From Promerops cafer (taxonomy: Eukaryota > Chordata > Aves > Passeriformes > Nectariniidae): DNA of 64,000 nt. A program made the position numbers and the translations under genes. Positions 14,528 through 27,000 of this stretch are shown one piece after another (position 1 is the stretch's first letter; the number at the start of each line of letters is the position of its first letter). Location: the NCBI GenBank assembly GCA_013398275.1, contig VZSE01010765.1, forward strand, positions 187,251 through 251,250. The letters run 5' to 3'. The notes beneath the pieces are model-generated. The model was not told the DNA's origin, did no database searches, and saw only the letters and a list, made by a program, of their open reading frames with translations.

Positions 14528-14530
14528 CGA
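14445..14530 (+). repeat. GATA tetranucleotide microsatellite
   Basis: A tandem GATA/GATG array of about 85 bases: an interrupted left part (GATGGATGGATA, then a GATGATA interruption) is followed by about 15 uninterrupted GATA units ending in GATCGATC. The long pure tract makes it likely to vary in length between individuals. Confidence 0.97.
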
Positions 14531-15249
14531 TCCACTCTATCATTCTCTCATCTGGAGACTCATGGATACTGCATTGTTTCCCACAACAAAATATATGAAA
14601 ATGTGAAGAGAATGTGGGTTTTTCATAGATTACCTTCTCTTATTTTAGCCACCATATTAAATTCATTGCTTTGCACTGTCTTTTAGAGAAACTTGTGTGG
14701 GGGAACACACCCACTTAATTGATAGCAGGATGGAGACGCATGAGCCCTTCTTTTTACATGCAAGAGGAGTACCCGTTCCAAATTTGGAACTGGGATGGAC
14801 TGGAATTTGTCGCTGAAGAAATCCTGCTGCCTAGCCCGAAGGAAAAGGTCATTTTCAGCACAAGTTAAGACTGCTACAAGTTTTTTCAGGCTCAATAGCA
14901 ATACCCTCAGTAACAATGAAAGAACAGGTCTTAGATGCAGAGGGAGATGTATAAATATTCTCCATGGTTACAAATTTCAAATATTATCATCTGAAGAACA
15001 AGTAAGTGTCTTTGTCCCCATTTAGTTCAATCAAAATGGAAGCATCTTTAAAAGCAAGTCATAGGCCCTCTTTATATAATCTATTTTAGCCAAAAATCCT
15101 GTTTATGCTATCTGTAACAGAACGCACTTCCCAGAAAACACAGAGCATTAATGAGATCAATAAGATATAAATGGGACATGAAGGTATATAATCAGCATGA
15201 GTGAAGGTTGGGCTGGTGTAATATGATCAGTATAGTAAGTATGCTTTAA
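14531..15249. other. Intergenic, no gene seen
   Basis: Overlapping frames of 76-77 codons occur on both strands near 14.7-15.0 kb without splice sites. No repeat recognised. Confidence 0.4.
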
Positions 15250-15882
15250 GAAAGTGTCTTGGGTTCCAGTGGAAGGTGTAACCAAAAGTAAGTATTCTAT
15301 TACCATCTACATAAGCTGGTAAAAATGGTGGGGCAGTGTTCTTTATCTTCTCCAGGACTCAGCCCTGATATCTCCCTCCAGGGAAGCAGCAGCCACCTGA
15401 GGGGCCCAAATCCACTAATGGGCCATCAAGGTCTCCCAGAGTGACCCAGAATTACATCACCCCAGTGTGAGATGCCCCACCCTGGGAGAGGAGCCCAACA
15501 TTCCTACCTGTATTTAATCTGAAGACTGGGACACCAGAGCAGCACAACCACTGGATTCCCAGAGGAGAAGAGCTCTTGACCAACACCACTGGACCTCCAG
15601 AGAAGAACCAGACCATTTTCTACAGGATCACCACTTCGACAGAACCACATCCATCACTCCAACGGGACTGTAGCTACCATTTAATCGGACTGCTACCATC
15701 ACCCTGACCAACAAACAGGTGCCAGGTCGTATTCTGACTTGCTCAGTTTAAACCAGTGTTTTGTGGTACTGCCTTTATTGTAGTTTTCCTATTAAATTCT
15801 AGTTCTGACTTGGAATCTCTCACAAAATATTTGTGTGGAGTTAATTCCTCCCAACAGTTTGCTTTCAAACCAGAACAGAAAG
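15250..15882 (+). mobile_element. Solo LTR of an endogenous retrovirus, copy 2
   Basis: A 623-bp copy of the LTR at 4.88 kb runs from TGTCTTGGGT (15,255) to CCAGAACA (15,877). It is flanked by the 5-bp duplication GAAAG (15,250-15,254 and 15,878-15,882). The different duplication from copy 1 shows an independent insertion, not a segmental duplication. The two copies differ by scattered substitutions and small indels (for example an extra AAGT near 15,290, and CTCCCAACAG instead of CTCTGCTGAT near the end). No internal retroviral genes flank it. Confidence 0.9.
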
Positions 15883-16999
15883 ACATAGATCAATTGAGCA
15901 ATGGTCAGAAGCCTAGAAGAAAAGACCTGGGAGAGTATACAATGATTGTGCAGTTTAAAGAGGAATCATCTGGAAAAAAAATGAGATGGAAAAGCATTCA
16001 AAACAACAACAAAAAAAAAGTCACAAGGAGAGGAACAATCAAATGGAAAACTTAGTAACTCTTGCTCAGGCCTCTGACTGGGATTGTTGCTGAAGGCAGA
16101 CTGCAGTGCTAGACAATGAGAGCATTTCTTGCAATCCTGTATGTTCTCCACATCTATCGTGAGCAAAGATAGAATGGTGAGACTTAAATCTATTCAAATG
16201 AAAAATCAGGTTACCTCTGAAGAAAAGCAGAAACAAAGGTCTCTGTCAAAAAGGACAATGATTCTCCTAACTGAGTAGTCAAAGGAAAGGCAGGATTTCC
16301 ATCAAAGGAATTTTTTTCAAAAAATCTCTTGTCAGGGCATGACACAAATGCTGCCTTTAGAGAGAAAAATGGACTGGATGACTATCAGGCCTTCTCTCAT
16401 CTTGTGATACGAGGATTTAATCTTGAAAGGTTGTCCGCCCACCACCCTCTCTGCATAAAAGGTCTCTGGATTGGTTTGAGAGATCTGAGCTAACTAGAAA
16501 ACATCTGATTGGAGCATACCTATCATCCTAAGTATTATTTTCCTATGGTAAATATCTAAAATAAAAGAGGTAAGGAAGAGCCTATCTACCCAAGGCTGGG
16601 TCAGTTACTGATCACTAACGTACATCTGCCAACACACTCTATGAACCTTCTTTTCAGGTTGAAAATATCTTTGCAAACTGGTTGCTAGGAGCTCTACTCC
16701 TTGACATTTACATGCTTGAGCAAAAACATGCTGTTTAGCAAAACGTCATGATAAATTTGTCAGGGAGTTGACATTGTCTAGAAGCCAGGTACCCATGAAA
16801 AAAATTATTCACTCATTCTCCTTGCTATAGTTGAGCAGAGGAGGAGGAAAGAACAATTGAAAGGCTTATGGGGTGAGATAAGGATTAGGAGAAAACACTC
16901 TAAAGGCAGAACAGGATCAAAACTTAAAAGATATAAAGAAAAATTTATAAACATAACTAAAAAGAAGATAATGAGAACTAAAATAAACCCATAGAATAC
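15883..16999. other. Intergenic, no gene seen
   Basis: AT-rich sequence. A stretch near 16,365-16,410 faintly resembles a CR1 3' end but is too short and diverged to call. Confidence 0.4.
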
Positions 17000-17935
17000 C
17001 TTTTCCCCCTCTCCCCAGCCGTTCTTTCCTTCCCACTGACAGCGCAGGGAGACAAAACATGGAGTTTTTAGTCAGTTTGTCACTTTTAAAAATTTTTCTT
17101 CAGTTTACTTAGGGAGAGGAGTCTCTGTTGCTATGCCATGGGGTCCTTCTCATGGGAGACAGTTCTCTGTGAACTTTTCTAATGTGGTTGAATTTTCATG
17201 AGAAGCAGTTCCACCTGACCTGCTGCAATGTAAATCCCTCCCACGGGCAAAGCAGTCTTCCCACAACTGTTTTTTCGTGGGCCATTTGGTTCATGGGGTG
17301 TAGTTTTTAAGGATTAGCTGTTCTAGTATGAAAGCAAGGGTCCTCTATCTCTAGAAGCAAAGATTCTCTCTCTCTCTCTGTTCAAGCCTCTCACCAGATC
17401 ACAGCTTCTCAGCATCCACACGTTCCAGCACAACCACCTTTTTCTCACGGGTGAACTCCACGCCCCCCCATGCACTTCATGAATTATAGGGAAATAATTT
17501 GTTGTATTATAGTCCTCACCACGGCTTGCAGAAGTATCTCCGCTCCGACGCCCGGAGCACCTCCTCCTCCCCCTGTTGCACCGACCTTAGTTGTCATTGT
17601 GTTGTTCTCTCCACGTGTCTTCACCTTTCCCTTTTCTCTGATTCGAGAGAGAATTGGTGTCCGTAAGTCTGTTTTCAAGTTCTATCAATTTAAAAGTTTT
17701 TATAGAGTTCTGGAATGCTGAAAGGTTGACCCTGTCTGGGCTTCTCATCAGGGAATTGCTCACCATGCCTCTCACTGCTGGTCACACGGTCCCCGCTGGC
17801 ACTGCCCAAGCCACAGCACGGCCCCAGTGGCTGTGCTGGGAAGGGCCCTGGTCACGCTGGGAAGGGGCTCTATGGCCCCCTCACCACCCCTTGGAGGGCA
17901 GGAAGAAGGAGGATTCCCATGGTTTTTTCCTTTCT
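17000..17935 (-). mobile_element. Probable ERV-derived fragment
   Basis: This block differs from its surroundings in base composition: GC-richer, with several CpGs and CT runs. It reads as a patchwork of segments of the kind found in avian ERV leader or LTR DNA, such as GAGAGGCTTGAACAGAGAGA on the minus strand. A 64-codon minus frame (17,484-17,678) has no recognised domain. I see no TG...CA ends, no flanking duplication and no intact gag, pol or env. The repeat call is pattern recognition, and a non-coding single-copy GC-rich segment is the alternative. Confidence 0.35.
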
Positions 17936-20900
17936 TAAACATGTTATCACAGAGACGTTACCAGCTTTTCTAACTGGCTTAGCAGTGTGCCTATTCTCAG
18001 AGCTAGCCAGCGACTGTTTTTGCCAGGCATGGAGGAAGCTTTTAGCAGCTCCTCACAGAAAACCACTTTTGTGGCTGGCTTCTTCCCTCCTCACCAAAAA
18101 TTAAGCCATGCAAACCAACACAAAATGTCATTTTCAAGCATTGTCTGCTGCAGTTCTGATTAGCTTGTAAGCAAAGAGTGAGCATCATATTAGATCTCAG
18201 ATGGAAGTCCTGTTTTGCAACAGCCAAATACACGCTGTCTCAAAATTGTGGGAGCTGGTGAAACCACTTAAAAGCAAGTTAAAAAAATTAATTTAAAAAT
18301 ATGTATTTTACTGACAGCAATATCTCTATTTACAATCTCAATAAAAGTAAATGGCTTTGTAGGAATATTCCTAATAATTCATTGCCTCTCAATAATGCAA
18401 GCTAGAAAGAATATGAACAGGTTCATGTAATCCATTACTAGACATTAGTCTGACCTCAAAGAAAGAAGAAATTTATGTTTGACCTCCAATTCTGGCAGAT
18501 TAGTAGCTAGATTAGTAGCTTTTTCTCCATGTGTTGATTCTTTAGGTGTTAGAGGAGGAAAATGCTACTTCTGTGCACTTGAGTTGTTGCAGGGACTGTT
18601 CCTTGCCTTTGAAAATGCTCGGGGGGAGTGCTGTGTTGACAGGAGCAAGTGAGTAAGCAACCACTAAGAAGTGGCTTTCAGAGACAGAATCCTATGGGTT
18701 TGCTGGACCAAGAAAATATTTTCCTCAACAGCTCTTTAGATCAGCTTTGACTGGATAAAATCATCATTTGCAGAGTATGGGACTTGATGCCGTCAGGGCT
18801 GGCTGCGGCTTGGACACTGTGCGAAGAGCATTCCCTACAACACCACTCCAGGGAGGACCTGGATGGAGAGCAGGTAGTCCACATCCCATGAAGTCCTGCT
18901 GAGCTGCAAGAAGCTGTGAGAAGGGAAAATTGAAAATCCAGTCCTTATTTCATCCCTGCTGCTATTATACAGATCAATCAATAAAGAACAGAGCCTTTCA
19001 ACTTTTAAACCAAGTCAAAGTGAGAGTGATCAAAAGCCTTTACTGGCCTGCCTGCTCCTGACAAGGGGAAGGGTTTGAGCAGTACATCTCCTAGGAGCTG
19101 TACATCACCTTCACACGACAGTCTCCTAGTGACAGGAAAAGAATGCCTAGCAATAGTGTGTTACAGGAGTTTTGGGCACTTCACACATCCATGGCTTCTG
19201 CAGTAGGACTGTGAGAGCAGTACATTTGGGCAGGGCTTGCAACCCTCAGCCATTACTTCAGATAGAGAATAAGTGAGAGGAAAAGGTGTTAGATGATCTG
19301 TCTCCTGGGACAGTGAAGTGACTCCAGGCCATCCATGTGAAGGCTGATGAACTACCAAAATCTGTTAAATAACGCATTCCGTTCTAGTTTGGCTTGACTT
19401 CGATAACCAAAAATCTTCTGCACCACTGGGTGTATGAAACTGCCCATTAGCTGATCAGATGCGAATTTAGCAACACTGAAGAAACTCGTCACGAGGGCCA
19501 GATTTGTCATGGTACATCAGTTAAGGAATCTGGAAAACCCTACTTATTAAAATGTGTGAATCTAGCCCCAGTATTGAATAGAGTATAAGCATAGAAAACT
19601 GACTTTGTGTAAAACTCTGAGCTTGTCTTAAAACGAAAGAAAGGAAAAATATATTATGTCTATTAGGGATTATGAGAAACAAAGGTGGTTACAATCGACA
19701 TAAAGCTGATCTAAATATGAAAGCACATATTAAAAGGTGCTCACTTGCCACTGCAGGTTCTGGAGGCTCCACTGGGGATATCTTTCAATACTTACTGCTC
19801 AATTTCAAGATCAAGTTTCTTGAGACAGGAAACAGCGTAAGAATTTCAAATAGTTAAAATGTGGGCAAACCCCAAGTGGAACAAAAAGAACCCCCTATGA
19901 CCTGAAGGACATACAAAAGGAACCATAACAATCACTCTGGTGACAGAGTGCCAGCGCTGGGATTGGAGGTGCTCTTGCTCCTGATACGATGGGTCTGGCT
20001 CAGAACATTCTCCAGAAGCAGAGTCACTGTCACTGGTATAACACAGGGAAACCAGCTCTCTCAGGCCAAGCTCCAGGAAGGGAGACTCAAGCATCATTCA
20101 TACATTCTTTAGAAACCATGCATGGACTCCATCCACACTTACACACCTGCCAGGGTGGGCTCTCCCTGATGTCTTTTGAAATACGTCCTTCTGAAAGATG
20201 GAAAAGGAATGACAAAGATCATCACTCTGCATGTTCAGTGGATTGCATCTGCAAAAAAGATACTGAATTTGATGAAGGATTCCCTGTCTTCCTGAGACAA
20301 GATCCTTTTTGGTGTCTGTAAGGTGACACACTATCAATTACTCTTAAAATTATCTATTTGCCCTGAAATCCTATGGCTCAGGCTACAAACTAAGAAACTC
20401 AGTTAATATTCTAAGAAATTAAAAGTCTCAGTAATGAAAATTTCCACATCAGTCATAATATCAACATTTTTCCTTTTTCATCTGCTATGAGAGGTTTATT
20501 GATACACATCTGACAACCTGCATTTATAAGCAAGACGGATAATACTAGCAGGCATTGAAATTCCTCATGTAAATTTGTGTTAACTAGAGCTACAAAAACT
20601 TAGCAGGGGAGGTCTGTTTCACAGCATCTGATGGTATCCATGTTTGGGGGACTATTTTAAGAAAGCTGAAGTCAGAATAAGGTTATTTCACAAACATTTC
20701 AGTACGCTGTTTCTCACAAAGCCCAAGTGATTAGTGCTGAAAGTTGAGCTAAAAATACAAAATACAAGTTACATTTCTACAAGTCACTCAAGACCATGTA
20801 TTTAATAACCGAGTCTGAGAGGAATGAAAAAAAGAGATTTAGGATCCAACCTTGTACTAAGTTTTTTCCTGTAGCTTTCAAAAGAAATGAGTAAAATTTA

Positions 20901-21384
20901 GTTGATTATATAACTGATAGTTTTGTCTATACAGTAATAGAATAAGAATGTAGTTCATGTTATATTAAGGAATGTGCATTATGTTTGGAAGAAGGAGAAC
21001 CCTCTGTAAATTTTTGCTGGAGTGATCTAAAAATATCCTTATTTATAGGGAAAGGATACTACATAGTATGAGATACACAACACCATGAAAATTAGCACTC
21101 AAATCTGAGAGAAACAAATAGGTTCTAAATTGTGCAATAACCTTCCATGAATCAAGCCATGGTTCAAGAGCCATTTTAAGCACTCCTCAGAGCTAACCGT
21201 AACCCTATTAATCAACATGTTTTAATTCAGGGTCTTGGGGTGATTTTATGATGATACTCCATTCCTGATCATCTGCTTTATGCCCAGAATGGCTGTGTAG
21301 CTTTAAGGTGGATCTGGGAGAGGGGCAGGAGCCTTGGAAGCCTGGCACGGGCTTTGTTCAAAGACTCTTTCTGGAGTGTGCTTG
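17936..21384. other. Intergenic, no gene seen
   Basis: About 3.4 kb of AT-rich sequence. Short frames at 19.8-20.3 kb lie on both strands and have no splice context. Confidence 0.4.
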
Positions 21385-21985
21385 TTGCAGCGCGGACCGG
21401 ACATTATTTTGTAGCCTAGGTAGGTTAGGTTTTTGCTAGCTTAAGCAAGAAGGTTTTTTCCCTTCCCCTGGCCTGGAGGCTGCAGCAGAAATCTTTTCAG
21501 TGTCTCCTGTTTTGTTTTTTCTTGAACTATTTGGCCGAGGCGGTTGACCAGGACCTGCAGGAGACTGGCAGAGGGGCTGCCCCGGCCAGCCTAAGACCTT
21601 GGGAAAAGCTGAACCAGCAAGAGAAAGGACACCAAAATCCACCAGCTTCATCTGCTGTGAGAAGGGGACCAACGCCAGAAATGCAACAGGTTCCCATCTG
21701 TTTTGCTGCAGCTGCTGTATGAACTCCTTTTTCCCTTCCCTGAGACAAAGGGAAGGCCACCATTTTGCCTTTCCCACCATGCAGCAGCCAGTGTGTTTTC
21801 TTCCCAGGCATTTTGGGGTTTTTTGGGTTTTTTTTTGTTCCCCTGGAAAGCAGGGGTGGGGGGGGAGGGGAATGGGGGGAGGGGGGGTAAGGTTCTGAAA
21901 GTTCAATATCTAGCATTTATTAAATTTTTTTCCAGTGCTGTGTGGGCACTTTGGTCTGTCAATAAACAGGTTTTTTTCACTTTCA
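21385..21985 (+). mobile_element. LTR-like interspersed repeat, family A, plus copy
   Basis: Sense copy of the family seen in reverse at 11.56-12.03 kb. It contains GCTTAAGCAAGAAGG, CCCCTGGCCTGGAGGC and AAATCTTTTCAG, then a GC-rich body, a very G-rich stretch and an AATAAA at about 21,961. The AATAAA near the right end with GT-rich sequence fits the R/U5 part of an LTR. Frames of 108-156 codons on both strands come from the GC-rich body and are not credible genes. Exact ends and target duplication were not found. Confidence 0.6.
21853..21888 (+). other. G-rich tract, possible G-quadruplex
   Basis: A 36-base stretch contains at least four runs of four or more G separated by one to three other bases. 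This is the sequence requirement for an intramolecular G-quadruplex. It lies within the family A repeat and has no counterpart in the 11.6 kb copy. Confidence 0.6.
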
Positions 21986-23199
21986 CCCACTCTCATTCAT
22001 TGTTCTCATTGGCAAAAAGGGATTACTGAAGCCCTTCTCTTTAGAGGAAACACTGATTCCAGAGTGTATTCTCCTAAATTTGTCTCTGAACCGAAGCATT
22101 CACTGTAAAGATGAGTACAATAAACCTTTCAGAGTCATGTCAAAACACCCTATTCATATGAAGCCCTTAAGGAGCTGAACTTCATAAGGGAAGTAAACAT
22201 TTGGATTGTTACCAGATGATGAATTAAAAAGTGTCAGCTACACCTGGTGAGCTAACGCAGTGCTTGTTCTACCAAAACCACTGACTCAGGGAACTGCACA
22301 ATGACCATTGTGTAAGGAGGAGAACTGGAAGTTCAGCAGCCCCAGTAGAGTTGAGTACGTCAGCTGTAGCACTGGGGTCTACAACCATTCGGAACCACCA
22401 GAGAGACCCCCCCAGGACAGAAAAAACCATGAGTACAGGGGAAGCAAAATATGTTAATGATTTCAGGAAAATAATTATCATATTCTTGGGCAATCAGTGA
22501 GTATGTATGTAAAATACAGTATATAAACAGAAACATTCCTGTACTCAGCATGCATGGATTTAGGGAGGAGGTATTCCCCTGTGCATCCAGCCGAAGAAAG
22601 AATGCCTGCTTTGATGTTAAGGTTTTTTATTTTACCAACTTTTTGGTAGTAGGATCACATATAAAAAAAGCCTCACAACAAATACTTCACTCCAATGCAT
22701 TTCTCAATGCAGCCCTCTGACAATTAACTCCATCATTTGCAATAAGAGATCCATCTTTTAGAAAGTTTAACTTTCTGGGGTACTGATCCACCTACCATAA
22801 CACCAAATCATGATGCTTATATTTCTTCAGTACAAAATCCTATGGAGGGGGGACACAACCTTCATTCTACCCATTGTAGCATAAATTGAATTAACTCATG
22901 CTGATGTTCCACATTCCTGGACTATACTGCAGACCACAAAGTTTTTGAAAACTGGAAATATGTTTCTCAAGTTTTGGTGTCTGTTTTAAGCAAAAGCCCT
23001 TCATTCATTCGGAGGGTAATTTATTACACATGCTGGCAAACTCCACTTTTGCATTTGCTGATAAAAGAGACCCTGCATCTCTTATTCTGTGTGCAAACAC
23101 ATCTCTTTAGCGTAGCATTCCTCAGAAATAATTACCAGATAGGGTTGCATCTCCCTGACATGCTGTTACTGTCCGCTTTTTAAAGTTATTGGAAATGCC
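21986..23199. other. Intergenic, no gene seen
   Basis: AT-rich sequence with no supported exon or repeat. Confidence 0.4.
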
Positions 23200-24073
23200 T
23201 CTGCCCGAATTAAGGTGCAACTGAGACAATATGCCAAAGCCAATAGTATGGATTTTATTTAGTAGGGAATATGAGAGAGAGAGAGAGAGATAGAAATAAA
23301 CAGGAAAGAGGTGGGGGAAGAGAAAGAGAGAGACAGAGACAGAATAAAGAAAGTATCACCGGCTACCGGTGGCATCCCAATGGTCCTCTCCAGCTGATCT
23401 TCTTGGTGGTGAAGGTCCCCCAAAAACCATTGGATTAATACATGCTCAGGCCAGGTGCGAATGCCCAGGTACCTCCCCTGGGGCAGGGACAATGACAGTT
23501 TGACAGTCTCTTGCAGCAGGCTCTGGATCTTTTGCATCACGTTGCATCACATGCAGTCCTGTGGTGCAAGGCTTCAGGAGTTACTCTGGGGGGGCCCTTT
23601 GGGGGGTCTTTGATGGATTATGACACCCCTCAGCTGCCTGCCATGTGAATGTCCCGTGGCTGTGGCCTGGGGGGTTGAGGGTTCCACAGCTGGGCTGGTC
23701 TGTGTGAGGGAGGATGAGTGTTCAGTGCCTCTAACCAGAGGTCACACCACACTCTGGAAACCTCCTTGCCCCTCGGTTGGGGGAGTCTGTGTAAACCTGG
23801 CCTCTGCAGGCTGTGGTCTGCCCCACCCCAAACTCAGCCAGGGATGATTTTCTCCTGCGTTTGGCTCTCCTGTGGATTCATTCCTTTCCCTCAGCCTTGT
23901 TTGTTTCTCCCTAGACCTGAGATGATTGAACAATAGCGTCCCCTTTATCTTACCCAGGCAGTTTAACTCACAGTCCAAAGTTCCAGTCGGGCATCTTCAA
24001 GGAGGGGTGGGATTTTGTAGCTGTAGCTTCTTCATACAGATTTTGCTATAATGGGCAAAACTTCTTCATAACA
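23200..24073 (-). mobile_element. Probable ERV LTR
   Basis: On the minus strand this begins TGTTATGAAGAAGTTTTGCC (at 24,073) and passes through a GC-richer body and a GA/CT-rich tract (about 23,274-23,345). It then has AATAAA (about 23,259-23,254) followed by a GT-containing stretch to about 23,200. That order fits U3, R and U5 of an avian LTR, and the composition changes sharply from the flanks. I found no matching target duplication, so at least one end is uncertain. Open frames of 72-93 codons inside have no recognised domain. Confidence 0.55.
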
Positions 24074-27000
24074 ATGTTTAAGGCATGAACCATTTCAGTC
24101 TCTGATACATGCATAAAAGAAAGATTATAAAGAAATTTATGACATGAAAATATTTTTGTTATATACTTCGAAAAAAGAAAATGCTCACACTGCAATTGGA
24201 AGAGTTTTCTTATGATGACAAAATGAAAAGCGAATGAAAATAAAGTGTCCCATGGCTTTTAATATAAAAATGTTACCTTTAAAAATATTTTACATGAGCT
24301 TGCCTATCTTGAATAAAGAGGTATTAGGGTAATATTTATTGTTTTAAATAAACATTTCACAAAATGCTAGAAAAATACTTTCTAACATTGTGTCCTGCCT
24401 AAGCAATTTATTTTTCTACTTCACTAAATTAAAGAATAGGTCAAATTACCAAAACCTAATTTGTAGCACTGAGATCACAGTGAGTAATCTCACTTAATGA
24501 AGCTGTAATCAATGTCTGAGCAACTCCATTATTAGCATCATTACATTATATATTTATGCATGATGAACACTTCACCATAAATAGTCTTCAAAGGCAAAAT
24601 TTTCATATGCTGATTTATAACTCCAGAGTTTTCCAGATTTCAGTTTAAATAATTTTTCACCCTTTAACAACAAGAGCAGCTAAAATGGACAGAAGATGTT
24701 TTAGCAGTTGTTAGAGTTCTGTCCGGAGATTGTGCTTGCTAGTGGTAATTACAGCAGCTTTCTTCAGGAGCACTTCTGCCTGTACCATTTCATAGTGATT
24801 ATGAGACCATATGATACAGCCTAATCTTTTACAAAAGATTCCACTCGTGAGCTCCACTGAAGGCAACAGAGGAAATTTCAACGTGAGCAGTCAAAACACA
24901 GCCAAATAATAAAATAAAAACACTAAACAGAGGTCTCCACTGCCACCTCTGGAAGCAGTTCTTCTGTTTTCACATGCCTCCTGTGACACATGAGCAATAA
25001 CTTCAAGTTGCTTAGCCACTGAAGGAACTTCTCAGATGTTAAATAATTTGTGACATCTCAGTGCACTAAGAGAACCTGTAACACTTTTTTTCCTAGTACT
25101 GGAAGGCAGCAGTTCTGTCCTTATTACTCATCAAGTACCTGTCACACTTGTTTCACCAAGTGGCACCTGCAAGGACTAGGGACCAGGATTCCTAGAATGC
25201 CTGAAGTACCAAGACCTCCCCAGCACTAGCAACAAAATACAAAAGCAAAAGATGCAGAAGTTCCTTTGTTCCAAAGCCTCTAGAACTACCTTTTCTAGAG
25301 CTTGTAAACCCTTAAGAGTCTGCCTTTACCACTTCAGAATAGAAGTAATAGTTTGTTTTTTATATTAAGATGGATGATTGTATTGAAATTAAGAGGAAGG
25401 AAGGAAGGATTCCAGGAAGGAATACATTCAATAACCTGGTCAAGGTAAAAAAAAAAAAAAGGCACAGCAGTCCCCTAGATCTATGGCAAACTAATTAAAC
25501 GTCTTTCCCCATAAACCTCAGACGCAACAGGTAGTGCTTATGTCATGAGATTCAGTTTTATGTAGTGCTAGAAGTACAAAGCAATGTTTCATAATCTTAA
25601 AAATATATATAATTATTTTAGTATCAGAAAGTCTATTCACGTAAAATTAAATTGTGTCCTAGAGATATGCACCTCGTAATATCAGTGGTCTCTGTGTAGA
25701 TGAATGTTAAACAAAGACAAACAAGGTATAGAAAGCTGTTAAATAGCTGAATCCCACCTATACACCACTGGAATAAATTAGCTGGTTTCAGCTGAAGGAT
25801 GCCACACAGACATATGTGAGAGAGAAACAAATGTGCAGACTTAATTTCAATTATAAAAGAACATGAGAAAGATCAGCTCTCATTGCTGCCTAGAAGGAAC
25901 TTGAAGTAATTGCCTGTACTTGTACAACTTGTATGATCACAAAGCTTTATGAGTATACACGAGTTCAGCATGTTTTGAAATGATAAACAAGTGATGCCTT
26001 TATAAATTCACAATATGAACCTTTGATGTCTACAGCCATAAGATCCCATGTTGCTACAGGATACACCCTGTGAAGTGCTTATGTGGTTATTCTGTCTGTG
26101 GCCTATAGACAATCTTCATGCTCATGTACAAGCCACTGAAACATGTTCTTACTCCTTCAGACTCACATGAGACATCAATCATATATGGAAAATGAAGGCT
26201 TTAAAAATTAAGCAGAACTCTATCATTAGATTTGAGCTGTTCCATACAAATTCCACAGTTTAGCTGTCTCCAATTAAGCAATCTTTCAAGTCCACATAAA
26301 AATGCCAAATCTGAAAGGATGATAGGGCAAGGGGGAGTGGAAATCAGCTCTCCTTTATTTCCAAACAGACAATGCATAAGTAAATTTTGTGATCATTTAT
26401 GTGTTACAAAATTTGCATATGTATTTACATTGAAGTTGCTGCTAGTGGCAGGTGACATAATCCAATTATGGAGATGCCAAGTTTGTACCAAACACTTTCA
26501 CTCTCTAGCGTTCTGTGTGGAAAGATACCAAGATCTAGCTCTGGACTAATTGAGATCTTTAGACAAATCCAATTTTATTTGAGAAAAAGCATTGATTGCC
26601 ACATCTGTCCAGCTGCCACCATGATTACAAACAAGCAGAACTTCTAACTGGAAAGAACCTTTCCAAGAAAATAGAAAATAATTTCACAGCAATTGCCTTA
26701 GAAAGAAAATAGACACTTGAAAGCCCGGTTTTGTTACCAGAGCTGTTCTTTATCCCTCAGAGTCTTCTCCTGCACCCCTACTTAGGCAGAAGTTTACTCA
26801 AAGAACAACAGCTTCAGAGGATGAAGCGTCAAAGTTTAATACAGCTGATGACTGTCACAGAAAAGGCAGAGCCAAAGAAAACCTCAAATCAAATCAGAAT
26901 CCTCCTGTGTAACAAAAAGCTGTTTCTTTTAAGAGGTGGGGAACTGCTTTGCACCTGTGCTCTGGGTGGAAGTGGCACTCTTGTAAACTGACACAACTAT

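Noticed and set aside
16360..16410. Faint CR1-like 3' end
   Set aside because: Only a few words (TGGACTGGATGA) agree; too short and diverged to separate from chance.
21436..21906. 156-codon and overlapping frames near 21.5-22.0 kb
   Set aside because: They sit on both strands of the GC-rich LTR-like repeat and are low-complexity (Pro, Gly, Phe runs).
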